From positions 1 to 55,574 of the IMG/VR virus record IMGVR_UViG_3300019458_000232: a DNA stretch of 55,574 nt; one strand, written 5' to 3'. The notes beneath the pieces were generated by a model, which worked only from the letters and a program-made list of their open reading frames with translations, did no database searches and was not told the origin of the DNA. Made by a program: the position numbers and the translations under genes. This DNA comes from a virus. This document shows positions 8,558 through 18,295 of the stretch, in pieces. The first letter of the stretch is position 1. Each line of letters begins with the position of its first letter.

Positions 8558-8868
8558 TAAAGTCCCTTTGCAAGGATGAGTCCGGAGACCGCTTGTTTAT
8601 ATTCTTTGAGCAAGTCCTCAGGAATGTCAGCCGTATAGGCAGCAACTCCCGAACGAAGAATCGTATATGCAACATTTTCAGTATTCATTAGAGCAACAAT
8701 ATATGGTGCCAATGTCATTACCCATCCTTGTGGTGAGCGAGGATCCTGCTTTGGCATGAACACTCGACTGTGGCTTACGACCCAGCCCTCGCTATGGCCT
8801 TCGACGACCTTCGCAATCAATTCTTGGCCATTTACTAACTTGAAAATCATGACTTCTTCTTCGTGCAT
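8557..8868 (-). CDS. Small Sm-like protein
   Basis: 103 residues. The start (MIFKLVNGQELIAKVVE) has the strand-turn-strand pattern with Asn-Gly-Gln-Glu seen in LSm-like beta-barrel proteins found in T4-like cyanophages. A helix near the C-terminus (PEDLLKEYKQAVSG) follows. The role is unknown; RNA binding is only suggested by the fold resemblance. The start may be ATG 8868 or the internal ATG seven codons later. Its stop overlaps the structural gene's start by one base. Confidence 0.5.
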   Translation of the reverse strand: MHEEEVMIFKLVNGQELIAKVVEGHSEGWVVSHSRVFMPKQDPRSPQGWVMTLAPYIVALMNTENVAYTILRSGVAAYTADIPEDLLKEYKQAVSGLILAKGL

Positions 8869-8886
8869 ATTATTCTCCTATTTACA

Positions 8887-9456
8887 TTATGGGGTCGCCA
8901 GAAGTTTCCCGTACGGAAAGGCACTCTCACGCACAGCATAATAGAAAGGCACGCCATAAAAGATAATTTCGCTATCTGACATGATGCCTTCGTACAGATT
9001 TTCGCGTAGGTATGTGTACTTCAGAAGGTCTCTGACGATTTCAATCGCTCTAGTATTATCCTCAAATTGTTCAAACAACGTATCAATTACGTGCTGATAA
9101 TCTGCGCTTGAGTTCTTCACCTCTTTACTGTAGAGGAACTTGAACCCATTGATAGGGAACACGTAGAAAGGCTCGGTCCCTTCAGAAAGGGAAGGACACT
9201 GTCCATAGGCAAAGATTGCTCTTTGCCTCATGTTGTAGTAGTCGGTAAACGCTTTATTAAACGCTTCTACAACTGCCGTTTGTTTCTTGTGAAAGCGGAC
9301 CTTGACTTTGTGGAAGTCATTGTACGTTGTTGGTAGGGGTTTATAAACGGGAAGTTGGCCGGACTGCTGTAAAAATTGTGAGCATTCCGTCCGAATTTTT
9401 TGTATTTCGCGTGTCCCTAACGACGAAGCTTTGCCAAGCAGGTCTTCAATAAGCAT
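8887..9456 (-). CDS. Hypothetical protein
   Basis: 189 residues, no recognised family. Helical N-terminal third with many Gln/Lys, then aromatic-rich segments (YVFPINGFKFLYS, IIFYGVPFYYAV). The ATG at 9456 is preceded by a leader with a late-promoter box and a hairpin that encloses the GGGG ribosome-binding stretch (separate entries). Confidence 0.6.
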   Translation of the reverse strand: MLIEDLLGKASSLGTREIQKIRTECSQFLQQSGQLPVYKPLPTTYNDFHKVKVRFHKKQTAVVEAFNKAFTDYYNMRQRAIFAYGQCPSLSEGTEPFYVFPINGFKFLYSKEVKNSSADYQHVIDTLFEQFEDNTRAIEIVRDLLKYTYLRENLYEGIMSDSEIIFYGVPFYYAVRESAFPYGKLLATP

Positions 9457-9458
9457 GA

Positions 9459-9484
9459 AATATACCCCTTTGGGTATATTTATG
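9459..9484 (-). promoter_or_regulatory. Late promoter box plus hairpin sequestering the ribosome site
   Basis: On the minus strand CATAAATA (9484..9477) runs into ATATACCC-AAAG-GGGTATAT (9478..9459), an 8-bp hairpin whose 3' arm contains the only Shine-Dalgarno-like run (AAAGGGG) before the ATG at 9456. In RNA made from upstream promoters the arm could hide the ribosome site. A transcript starting just after the late box would lack part of the 5' arm and leave the site open. Confidence 0.45.
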
Positions 9485-9492
9485 CTGATTTT

Positions 9493-9771
9493 TTAGCTAG
9501 TTAAGCGAAGATATGTATAACCAATGATTCCAAGAAATACAAGGGTATACGCGGTCCAGAAAAGAGGCGACCTCTTGAGCCGCTCATTCAATGAATTCTG
9601 TTTAGGGACAGGGACATATGCCTTACGAATTTCTGGATTCTTGGTGGCAGCGGCAACGAGATCGGCAACAACGAGAGGGAGCTCGATCTGAATGTGCCAT
9701 CGCGGGGCTGTTTTATTCGGGGGCGTCTTTACGAACCGGCCGTTTGAGCCACGAGTGTTATGCTTTGGCAT
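9493..9771 (-). CDS. Small membrane protein
   Basis: 92 residues: a basic, Thr/Asn/Pro-rich N-terminus, a possible amphipathic segment (PLVVADLVAAAT), and one C-terminal transmembrane helix (FWTAYTLVFLGIIGYTYL) with a very short tail. This is a tail-anchored topology with the bulk in the cytoplasm. No family recognised. The start overlaps the stop of the upstream gene by 14 nt. Confidence 0.6.
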   Translation of the reverse strand: MPKHNTRGSNGRFVKTPPNKTAPRWHIQIELPLVVADLVAAATKNPEIRKAYVPVPKQNSLNERLKRSPLFWTAYTLVFLGIIGYTYLRLTS

Positions 9772-10036
9772 CTGTTTCCTTTAACTGTTGAATCACTTCG
9801 TCGATGAACTCATTGCACTTCGCGATATTGTTTTGCACGAGGGCACGCGGACTCATCATAACCTCGTGTAAACGGTAGGCAAATTCTGTTTGCCATACAT
9901 ACAGTTGGTTTGCTCCGGCGGTTTTGCCCCGGAATGGTCGCTCCATTTTTGATGTTGCGGTGTTAAACGTCGTTGTGAGATAATGCACGATTTGTCGAAT
10001 GTCTTTCTCTTTCGACTGCGACTCTTTTTCGGACAT
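9758..10036 (-). CDS. Hypothetical protein
   Basis: 92 residues from the ATG at 10036 (MSEKESQSK). An in-frame ATG at 10129 would add 31 residues but lies on the -35 of a good sigma70-like promoter (10129..10101), so a transcript from it could not include that start. Helical and polar, ending in an acidic helix (CNEFIDEVIQQLKETD). No recognised family. Confidence 0.55.
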   Translation of the reverse strand: MSEKESQSKEKDIRQIVHYLTTTFNTATSKMERPFRGKTAGANQLYVWQTEFAYRLHEVMMSPRALVQNNIAKCNEFIDEVIQQLKETDAKA

Positions 10037-10100
10037 ACTCTTAAACCTTTGAAAAGAGTTAATCAAACAATCTTCCTGTGAAGATTGCACCTGATAGCAA

Positions 10101-10129
10101 AGATTATTGAATTTCCGAGGGAAAGTCAA
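10101..10129 (-). promoter_or_regulatory. Sigma70-like promoter
   Basis: Minus strand TTGACT (10129..10124), 17-nt spacer, TAATCT (10106..10101). It faces the minus operon, back to back with the nrdJ gene. The 10130-10259 stretch on the plus side holds only the nrdJ leader, with an AAGGAG ribosome site at 10248-10253 and no clear plus-strand promoter. Confidence 0.5.
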
Positions 10130-10259
10130 CAGTTGAAAATTCCCTGCTAATATTTGATGCTATCGAACAATATGATTTCACACTAAAAAGTATACTCTGG
10201 TAAGGTGGTAGGTAAATAGAACCACTTACGACAAAAAGAAGAAAAACAAGGAGAAGAAG

Positions 10260-13200
10260 ATGCAAGTTGCCTCAGCTGAGGAGCAACCTGTTGTTCAGCA
10301 TGTAAGTTCTGATGAACTCGAAGCCCTGAAGAAAGTCCTGATAACCGAACAACCAACAGTTTTTGAAGATTCATTCGCCGAAGAAGTTTGGCAAAGCACC
10401 TATAAAGACCACAACGATCAAACGATTGACGACACGATTTTTCGTGTAGCCGCAGCCGCTGCTTCCGTGGAGAAAACGGTTGCTGATCGTTTGATGTGGA
10501 CAGCCAGTTTCTATGACCTCCTAGCGAACTTCAAAGGAACTGCTGGTGGACGTATCTACGCTAATGCTGGGACGGAATGGGGCGGTACAACGCTAATGAA
10601 TTGTATTAGTGGTGATACGCTTGTTATTACCAGTGTAGGTATGCATCCCGCCCGGGACTTTCAGGTTGGATCCGATGTTTATGTTCTAACAGAGAATGGA
10701 AAGTTTGAACACGCTGTGTGGAACTCACACGGAAAACAACGTCTCTATGCAGTAACTTTCTCCAACGGTGAGATCGTGTACGCTACACAGGGACACGAGT
10801 GGGTTGTCACACGTCCACAAGGCGGTGTTGCGAAAGTAACAACACAAACACTATCTGGACAAAGCGTCCCTCTAAACGGACTTCTTGACTACGAATATAA
10901 AGATCAGCAAGATTATACTAATGGTGTAAAGAATGGTCTTGTATTTGGTGACGGATACAAATATACAGACTTCACGAATGGACCAAAACACTCTGCACTA
11001 CAGCAGTTTGGTGATAGTAGACACCTGGTGCTTGATGTGTTTGGCTACACAAAGGTTACATATTACAAGGGTGATCCCGAAGGTATTCATTATGTGAGTG
11101 GCTTACCGCCTCATCTAAAAGAACTTCCACCACTAACATCCTCTATTGATTATTTGCGTGGTTTTATTGCGGGGGTCATCGCTGCTGATGGTAGTGTGGA
11201 CGCGAATGGCAGTGTTATGATGCACACGGCTGAATATGAATACGCTTGTGCTATTCGCGACATTGCAAATCGTGCCGGTCTTCCGGTTGTGTCTCTACGA
11301 ATTGAGCGCTCCGGGGAACATTATAGCAAGTTCGCAACGCCACACAGCAAGCTGTGGAAACTAACATTTGTCAAGAAATACTTTCAGCAGGATCCAAAAA
11401 TGATCCTCAAACGTTCACACAAAGAAAAAATGGTAAGCTCTCCCGTATCAACAAATAGATCTACCATCAAGTGTGTGTCAGTTGAACCCACAGATCGTGT
11501 TGAAGAAGTATTTTGTTGTGATCAAAGTACAACTCACACATTCACACTTGGCAATGGTATTCTTACCGGTAATTGCTATGTTGGTCCTCGCGTTCAAGCT
11601 GATCCTGACAGTCTTGATGGTATCTTTGAACACCTACGAGCACAAGCTCACACACTTAAAAGTGAAGGAGGATGGGGCGAGAATTTTTCCTATCTTCGGC
11701 CCAGAGGAACTTTTATTCATGGCATAGGGGTTGAGACGCCTGGCGCAGTCAAGTATATGGAACTGTTCGACAAGTGTAGCGATATCATTACTGCTGGATC
11801 CGGACGGAAAAGTGACCACAAGAAAGCAAAAGGAAAGATTCGCAAGGGAGCAATGATGGGAGTGTTGGATTGCCTTGGTGGGAATACACCAATAAACACG
11901 TTGTTTGGAAAAGTTCCCATCAAAGAGTTAGTAGGTAAACACCCTACTTGTATTGCACTGATGGTCAGGGTAATGTGTATGTTCGTCAGGCATTGATGGT
12001 ATGGTCAAAAGGCATACGAGCAACTGTTAAGGTTGTATTTGATAACGACGATTATATTGAGTGCACACCTGACCACGAATTTTTATTAAGCGATGGGTCG
12101 TATAAAAAAGCAAAAGATTTAGTCGCAAGTGATAGTCTTGCTGCTTTAAACAAGCGCTTAATCAATGATTATCTGTCTTTAAGTATTACAGGTAGTCGCA
12201 AACTTATTGCAGAACATAATGCCGTTTTTGAAATGAAATTTGGTCAATATCCAACAATTTTAACAAGCAAGCGCAACACTGACAGCACTGTTGCCCATCA
12301 CGTAGATCACGTCAAGTGGAACAACCATCCCGATAATATTCAAACAATGACACTTCGGGAACACTCCACTCATCATTCAACGGATTTGAAAGAAATGCAA
12401 CAGCTTCGGGCGCGGCGGATGAAAGGAACCACTTGGGAAGAGTTTTACGGGGAAAAAAAGGCGCGAGAAATACGAACAAAATATGTGGCAAAGCGTAAGG
12501 GAACAACACCGTGGAACAAAGGAATTAACTTTTCAAAACAAACAACAAACCACAAAGTGGTGCGTGTAGAGGAAAGTATTGAGCAAGAAGTTTTTGATAT
12601 AGCAATGCCTGAATATCATAACTTCGTGGCCAATGGTGTCTTTGTTCACAACTGCTGGCATCCAGACATTCTCGAATTCATTGCAGCAAAACAACAACCA
12701 GGACGTCTCACAAAGTTCAACGTGTCTGTCAATTGTACCGATGAATTTATGGAACGGATTGTTCGGATTCAGCAAATTGATCGTCAGATAATCGAGCACC
12801 AACAGAGTTTGGGCGACAGTCCCGTGTGTGGAACTGTTCTCCTCAATCTTACTGAAGCACGAGCAACATTGGATGAATGGAATCTGGTTTTTCCTGATAC
12901 AACCTCTCCCGCTTACAAGAAAGAATGGCAAGGTGATATTCGAGCATGGAAAGCAAAAGGCTATCCTGTCAAACTTCATAATGTGGTATCAGCAACAGGG
13001 CTGTGGGATCTCTTGATGGAGAGTACTTATAAACGCGCAGAGCCGGGCATATTGTTTCTTGATCGTGCAAATCATTTCTTGCCGCTCAACTATGCCGAAA
13101 CGGTCTATGCCACTAACCCGTCAATGCCAGCAGGAACGTTAGTTCACACGAAAGGCGGCATCTTTCCGATCGAAGTACTCGACGGGCAAGAATTTTTAGT

Positions 13201-16200
13201 GAAGTCGTTAGATGGTGAGTGGGCCCCAGCACGATGCAGACTTTCGGGGGAAAATGAAGAACTGTTAGAAATCTCATTTGGAACAAATCGCACAGTTCGG
13301 TCAACAAAGAAACATCGATGGCCTGTTTACGATGCACGAATGGAGAGGTTATATAAAGTCGATGCAAGAGAGCTCCGAGTAGGTGATCTGATCCCATTAA
13401 ATCGTAATGAGGATATTGGAGTCTTTGGTGATATGTCATTAACGTACGATGAGGGATTTTTTGTTGGTTATTTGACTGGCGACGGATGGTTCACACACAA
13501 AGGCAACAATGAATATAATGTTGGTATTACTTTTGGAAAACACGAGCGTTCAATGGCAGAACGTGTCCTTGCAATTGTGAATTCACTAAAGAGTGTCCCA
13601 TCCACTCTCTCCGTGAGGGAAAATACAGGGGAAATTTATTTGCAGTTTACGACAAGACAACTTGTTGATAAGATGTTGAGTCGCTATAAGTTAATACCTA
13701 GTGTAAAAACCATTCCAGATAGTGTTTGGCAGGGCAATGACCAATACATTAAAGGATTTGTTGATGGTTTATTGAGTGCCGACGGATGTGTAAGTGACAG
13801 CAACAACAATCTAAAAATTACTCTTACCACATCAAGAGAAGAACTCGCACAAGGATTTGCAAAACTGTTGAGTTTTGCTGGTGTGCCAACAATGGTATGG
13901 AACACAATAGTCGAAGAAGTATCGTTTCCTAATGGTAAAGATTATGATCACTCATATGATCGTTGGGACGTGGCCGTGTCAGGCAAAGCAGTTCTTAAAT
14001 TTGCAAAAGTGTTCGATATCACTCATCCTGATAAACACCAGAGACTCGAAAATATAATTAGTCGTGTATGCAACAAAAGGGATCATCGTGCTCTTGAATT
14101 TGTTGAGGTGGTGTCTGTTAAATCTGCCGGAACGGCCAAGGTTTGGGACATCAGTGTTCTACATAATCAACACGTCTTTCCAACTGAATGGTGCTACACG
14201 GGAAATTGTGGGGAACAAACTCTTGCCCCAGGCGGTGTCTGTAATCTTGGCTCTTTGAACTTGACACAGTTTATCAATGCAGATCGCTCTGGTTTTGATC
14301 TCGAGAAGGTTGCCAAGTACACTGCTATCATGGTTCGTTTTCTTGATGATATTAATGATCTGACAAAAGCTCCCTTGCCAGAATACGAATGGAACATTCG
14401 CAACAAACGGCGCGTTGGCGTTGGTATTCTTGGTTGGGGTTCGGCTTTGTATATGTTGAAAACAAAGTTCGCTTCGGAAGAGGCAGGTATCTTTCGCGAT
14501 CAAGTGATGACAACAATTGCACGTGCTGCCTATATGGCTTCAATTGATCTTGCAGTTGAGAAGGGAATGTTCTTTGTGTGCCGTCCCGAAAAACACCTCG
14601 AGGGTCCGTTTGTCAAACAATTAAATCTTCCCTCAGAATATCTAGACAAAATGATGAAGTATGGAATTCGTAATAGTTCATTGTTGTCGATTCAACCAAC
14701 AGGAAATACATCGATCCTTGCAAATGTTGTATCGGGTGGTCTCGAACCGGTGTTCATGCATGAGTACATTCGAACGGTTATTGTTGGTCATATGCCAGCA
14801 GAATTTGCAGACCAAACTCCTAAGTGGTATGAGGGCGAATGGCACGAGACGAAAATGTTCAAGTTTACTAAAGAAGGCGACGAAGAGATTCTGAAAGGCA
14901 AAGGACCTGATGGAACCGTATACAAGATTGACAAGAATCGTGGTCTAACTCGAGAGGTCTTGTGTCAAGATTACGGCGTCCGCTATATGAAACGAGCGGA
15001 AGAATGGGACGGGCGGTATGGATGGACGTCAACTGCAATGGATTTGTCGGTGAACGATCATTTGAATGACTTAAAGGGCTTTGCTCCCTATGTTGATAGT
15101 GCAATGTCGAAATGTGTGGCAGAAGGGACACTAATTTCAACGAATAAAGGACTGAAACCGATTGAAGCACTGGGTATTCATAGTTCATCGCAAGAGGGGT
15201 TTGTTGTGCCCTGTGATAATTTTACTGTTCTTGACGAAAACGGTGAGGAAAAGGATGTAACACAACATTATTTTGGTGGCATTAAGCCTTGTGCCACTGT
15301 CCGTTTTAATAATGGATTTAAGTTAACAGCTGCCTACACACACAAACTAAGGTGTGCTACAGGATGGAAACCGCTTGCTGATATTAAGGTTGGAGATAAA
15401 GTGTTTTATCGCACAAACGCTTTTGTCGTTGATAGACCTTACATATCCCCACCACAACCAACATTTGCTCCCAATGCTAAACACACGACTTTTCCACAAG
15501 TTGTTGACGAAGATTTTGCGTTACTGCTTGGGATGTGGGTGGCAGATGGAAGTTTAACTGATCATTCAGTTTCAATCTGTGAAAAAAATGAGAATGTAAA
15601 CGCACTATGTAAGCGACTGATGGTCCAATTGTTCAACACACACCATGTTCAACTTGACACAAGGTGGGGAGTAAAAACACACTATGTACATTCAAGTTCA
15701 ATTGCCCGCTGGTTTAAGAGAGAGTTTGGTCATGGTGCTGCTAACAAACGCCTTCCTCAATGGTTGCTCGATTCGCCGGTCTCGGTGTGGAAGGCGTTTG
15801 TTGAAGGATTAACTCTTGACGGTTATCTGAAAAAGACTGAAGGCGCCACCTTGTTGGTGGTGTTTGATGGATATGCGAAAGATGTCGCAGAAAAACTAAC
15901 ATATATGTTATCCACGATGGGCGTTCAGTATTATCTATTGACAAGAACTGCTGGAAACGAAAAAACAACATACGGTGTTATCGCTTGGTTAACAGATACT
16001 GATACAATTGTTCCTGTTGAAGACCACAAAAAAGCATACAATCCACAAGAAAAAGCAAAAAAACAAACCTATATTTCCAATAGTGTGTTTGAGCAATTAA
16101 TTACTCAACAACCACACAATACATCTGGCAGTATAATTAGAGCAAGATTACGAAAATGCCAACAGAGGGACAATTTTGTTAGAATGTCGTTTGTTGACAA

Positions 16201-17026
16201 GTTGGGCATAGAGTTTGATCGAAATCTCACTTGTGTGGTGGTTACGGATATCGTTGATGTAGGAGAAAAACGTGTGTACGACATTGAGGTAAAAGACACG
16301 CACAGTTATCTCATAAACGGCGTTGTCTCGCACAATACAATCAATGTTCCAAACGACTATCTATTCGAGGAGTTCAAGAACATTTATCTTGATGCATACA
16401 AGTCAGGATACGTGAAGGGCGTCACAACCTATCGTGCTGGGACAATGACAACTGTTCTTGCAGCCAAAGACGAGAAGAATGCAACAGACATGGATGAAGA
16501 GATTATTCTCGAGGACGTGAAACTGCCAGATAGTGCACCGGCAACGATGAAAACACTAAAGGCAGAAGGTCGGAAGTGGTATCTAACAGTTCTTTGGTGG
16601 GATGACCAAAAACTTCGACCGTTTGGTTTCTTTGTTCACACAAATAGTCACGAGAAAACGACAATCGCAAATGATGCCGTTGAGTGTTTGACCGCCTTAG
16701 CAAAGCGAAAAGGTATTCCACCAAAACACATTGATAAAGTTCACGAGAAGATTGAGGTGGACAATAACATTACGAAGATTGCTCGTATGATTAGCTTGAA
16801 TCTTCGACACGGTGTCCTGATCAAGAACATTGTGTCTGCTCTTGATGGTGTCGACAATGCAACGGTTGGAACATTCTTATTTGCAATCAAAAAGTACTTG
16901 TCGTCGTTCATCAAAGATGGTGAACAAGTTGAGGGAAAAGTCTGTGAAGCATGTGGATCGACAAACATTCTTTATAGCGAAGGTTGTCATAAGTGTGGAG
17001 ATTGTGGCTCGAGCAAGTGTGGTTGA
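10260..17026 (+). CDS. nrdJ: Class II (B12-dependent) ribonucleotide reductase with four inteins; one frameshift in intein 2
   Basis: Exteins at 10260-10601, 11574-11870, 12653-13120, 14207-15112 and 16337-17023 add up to 900 residues. They read as NrdJ: AGGRIYANAGT, NCYVGP (first redox cysteine), MGVLDCWHPDILEF, NPCGEQTLAPGG (thiyl-radical cysteine and glutamate), PTGNTSILANV, SKTINVPNDYLFEEF and GVTTYR. A C-terminal thiol-shuttle/zinc tail carries four or more cysteines (CEACGS, GCHKCGDCG). The enzyme reduces ribonucleotides using adenosylcobalamin. The frame is continuous except in intein 2, where the first ORF ends at 11996 and the rest lies in the -1 frame from 11939. If this break is real, no full-length protein forms without frameshifting or trans-splicing. 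AAGGAG precedes the ATG. Confidence 0.9.
10602..11573 (+). mobile_element. Intein 1 of NrdJ (324 aa)
   Basis: Starts with Cys (CISGDTLV) and ends GILTGN before Cys+1 of extein NCYVGP. Block B-like GHEWVVT is present. The endonuclease region has a LAGLIDADG-like motif FIAGVIAADGSV; a second copy is not clear. The penultimate residue is Gly rather than the usual His. The insertion lies directly before the first redox-active cysteine of the reductase. Confidence 0.85.
11871..12652 (+). mobile_element. Intein 2 of NrdJ with HNH endonuclease, frame broken after about 25 residues
   Basis: Begins CLGGNTPINTLFG and ends FVANGVFVHN before Cys+1 (CWHPD). The insert is 782 nt, one short of 261 codons. 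Block A reads in the first frame up to KHPT; the following strand (YCTDGQGNVYVRQAL) reads in the -1 frame. The first ORF stops at TGA 11994-11996, overlapping an ATG at 11996 in the second frame (TGATG); the second frame is open from 11939, with a TTG at 11948. The endonuclease is HNH-type (AHHVDHVKWNNHPDN, then EHSTHH). Alternatives are a missing T at about 11948, a naturally split intein, or programmed frameshifting. Confidence 0.85.
13121..14206 (+). mobile_element. Intein 3 of NrdJ (362 aa, LAGLIDADG)
   Basis: Starts with Ser (SMPAGTLVHTKGG) and ends EWCYTGN before Cys+1. It interrupts ATNP/CGEQ, immediately before the cysteine that carries the catalytic thiyl radical. Two dodecapeptide motifs are visible: FFVGYLTGDGW and FVDGLLSADG. 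The penultimate residue is Gly, as in intein 1. Confidence 0.87.
15113..16336 (+). mobile_element. Intein 4 of NrdJ (408 aa, LAGLIDADG)
   Basis: Starts with Cys (CVAEGTLISTNKG) after AMSK and ends LINGVVSHN before Thr+1 (TINVPNDY). It has LAGLIDADG-type motifs LLLGMWVADGS and AFVEGLTLDGY. The C-terminal block DTHSYLINGVVSHN is canonical with penultimate His. Confidence 0.88.
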
Positions 17027-17052
17027 TAAAACGACGCAAACAGGGTAAAGTG

Positions 17053-17086
17053 AAGGGACTAGTGTAAAACTAGTCCCTTTTTGTTT
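17053..17086 (+). terminator. Rho-independent terminator after nrdJ
   Basis: AAGGGACTAGT (17053-17063), 5-nt loop, ACTAGTCCCTT (17069-17079): a perfect 11-bp stem running into TTTTTGTTT. It lies 27 nt after the nrdJ stop and separates it from the next, late-promoted operon. Confidence 0.88.
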
Positions 17087-17090
17087 GGGG

Positions 17091-17098
17091 AATAAATA
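17091..17098 (+). promoter_or_regulatory. T4-late-like promoter box AATAAATA
   Basis: AATAAATA directly after the nrdJ terminator, 19 nt upstream of the GTG start at 17117. Confidence 0.6.
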
Positions 17099-17116
17099 TT
17101 ACGAACGGAGAAAAAC

Positions 17117-17563
17117 GTGCGTCTTGAAGAAGTAAAGATCGATTTCGAAGAGGAAATGTTGCGACACACGCAAAAAGTTGTTGACCGTGTCGCCGCCGCA
17201 CTTCGTCTTCGATTTGGCCGTCAGGTTGAACCGTTGAATATCCTTTGTGGACCAGACACAGACGATGAAACCGGAGAACCAGTTATCAAGGGCCTAGTTT
17301 TAAAGGCGGGTGTTTCAGCAGGCGTTGCCAGCCGTATTTCAGAAACACTTGAACGAGAATTTGCTAGTACAAAGAACTTTGCGAGCCGGATCTCGCGCAA
17401 TCTAGGCGTTATGGAATGGCAACTTGAAGTAAGTGTTGGTGGACAGACACGAAAAATATTTGTTCGATTCATGCCGGGAGTATCGCTTCCTACAGGGGCT
17501 GAAATCGGTGTTATCTGGATTCCGATTACAGGAGTTGTGTCCGGGAAAGGGAAACGACAATGA
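17117..17563 (+). CDS. Hypothetical protein
   Basis: 148 residues starting at a GTG with GGAG 6 nt upstream. Helical N-terminus (EEEMLRHTQKVVDRVAAAL), then an alpha/beta segment, ending in beta strands (KIFVRFMPGVSLPTG). No recognised family. It begins MRLEEV, similar to the MKLxEL-type starts of several neighbours. First gene of a five-gene overlapping operon behind a late promoter; the stop overlaps the next ATG (ATGA). Confidence 0.65.
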   Translation: MRLEEVKIDFEEEMLRHTQKVVDRVAAALRLRFGRQVEPLNILCGPDTDDETGEPVIKGLVLKAGVSAGVASRISETLEREFASTKNFASRISRNLGVMEWQLEVSVGGQTRKIFVRFMPGVSLPTGAEIGVIWIPITGVVSGKGKRQ

Positions 17564-17769
17564 AAATACAAGACTTGTTTGAAAAGAATAGTCATACAAA
17601 GTATGGACCGGCGTATGAGAAAGGCTGCCAAGCAGCCAATATGTTCCAAGATACACACGGAAAAGTGAAAGGTGAGAATCCTTATCAAGAAAACAGTGAA
17701 GAAGCTCGAGCCTGGACGCAAGGATGGCATGATACGTACGTTGCGCATGTGAATTTTGACGGAGACTGA
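17560..17769 (+). CDS. RMF/CrpP-like small protein
   Basis: 69 residues. After a short leader (MKIQDLFEKN) the body AYEKGCQAA-x(14)-NPYQ-x(4)-EARAWTQGWHD follows the Gly-x2-Ala ... Pro-Tyr ... Ala-Trp-x2-Gly-Trp pattern of the ribosome modulation factor/CrpP family. RMF dimerises 70S ribosomes in stationary phase; CrpP-type proteins were described as plasmid-borne ciprofloxacin-modifying enzymes, a role that is debated. In a phage a ribosome-directed role would fit the other translation genes here, but that is inference. Confidence 0.6.
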   Translation: MKIQDLFEKNSHTKYGPAYEKGCQAANMFQDTHGKVKGENPYQENSEEARAWTQGWHDTYVAHVNFDGD

Positions 17770-17770
17770 A

Positions 17771-18295
17771 ATGAAATTAGACGAAATGCTAAACCAAGAC
17801 GGAAAAGTAAAGAAGATCTATTGCGATCTCGATGGTGTGCTTGTTGACTTTGTCAAGCTGGCAAGGCAGTGGGTGCCTGGGTGGGAAGAAGATAATGTGC
17901 CTGGGCGCAGCAAGAAACTTGATGGTCAACTGTGGGGTCGTATTGGTGGCCGTTCCAAGAAAGGCATTGCTTTCTGGGGCCAAATGGACCCAATGCCAGA
18001 TGCAATGGAGCTATGGCATTACATCAAGAAATACAATCCAGAAATCTTGTCAGCAACAGGACATGTTGGCAATCCAATTCCTGAAAAACAAGAATGGGTC
18101 AAGAAGCATTTGGGCGATGTTCCAGTGCATCTTGTCCAGAAAGCCGTGTTGAAAGCGCAATATGCAGCGCCAGGATTCGTCCTTATCGACGACAAACGCA
18201 AGGCGATTGATCCGTGGATTGCTGCGGGTGGCATTGGCATTCTTCACACATCAGCAGCTGATACAATTCGCCAATTGAAGGAGCTGGGTCTGTGA
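17771..18295 (+). CDS. HAD-family 5'-nucleotidase-like phosphatase
   Basis: 174 residues from ATG 17771, with GGAG upstream; a TTG at 17756 is less likely. Motif I is YCDLDGVLVDF (nucleophile Asp and general-acid Asp). SATGH is motif II, Lys residues around QKAVLKAQYA give motif III, and VLIDDKRKAID is motif IV with the metal-binding Asp pair. The cap insert (WGRIGGRSKKGIAFWGQM) matches the 5'(3')-deoxyribonucleotidase family, which dephosphorylates dNMPs. It may trim nucleotide pools alongside the other metabolic genes. Confidence 0.8.
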   Translation: MKLDEMLNQDGKVKKIYCDLDGVLVDFVKLARQWVPGWEEDNVPGRSKKLDGQLWGRIGGRSKKGIAFWGQMDPMPDAMELWHYIKKYNPEILSATGHVGNPIPEKQEWVKKHLGDVPVHLVQKAVLKAQYAAPGFVLIDDKRKAIDPWIAAGGIGILHTSAADTIRQLKELGL

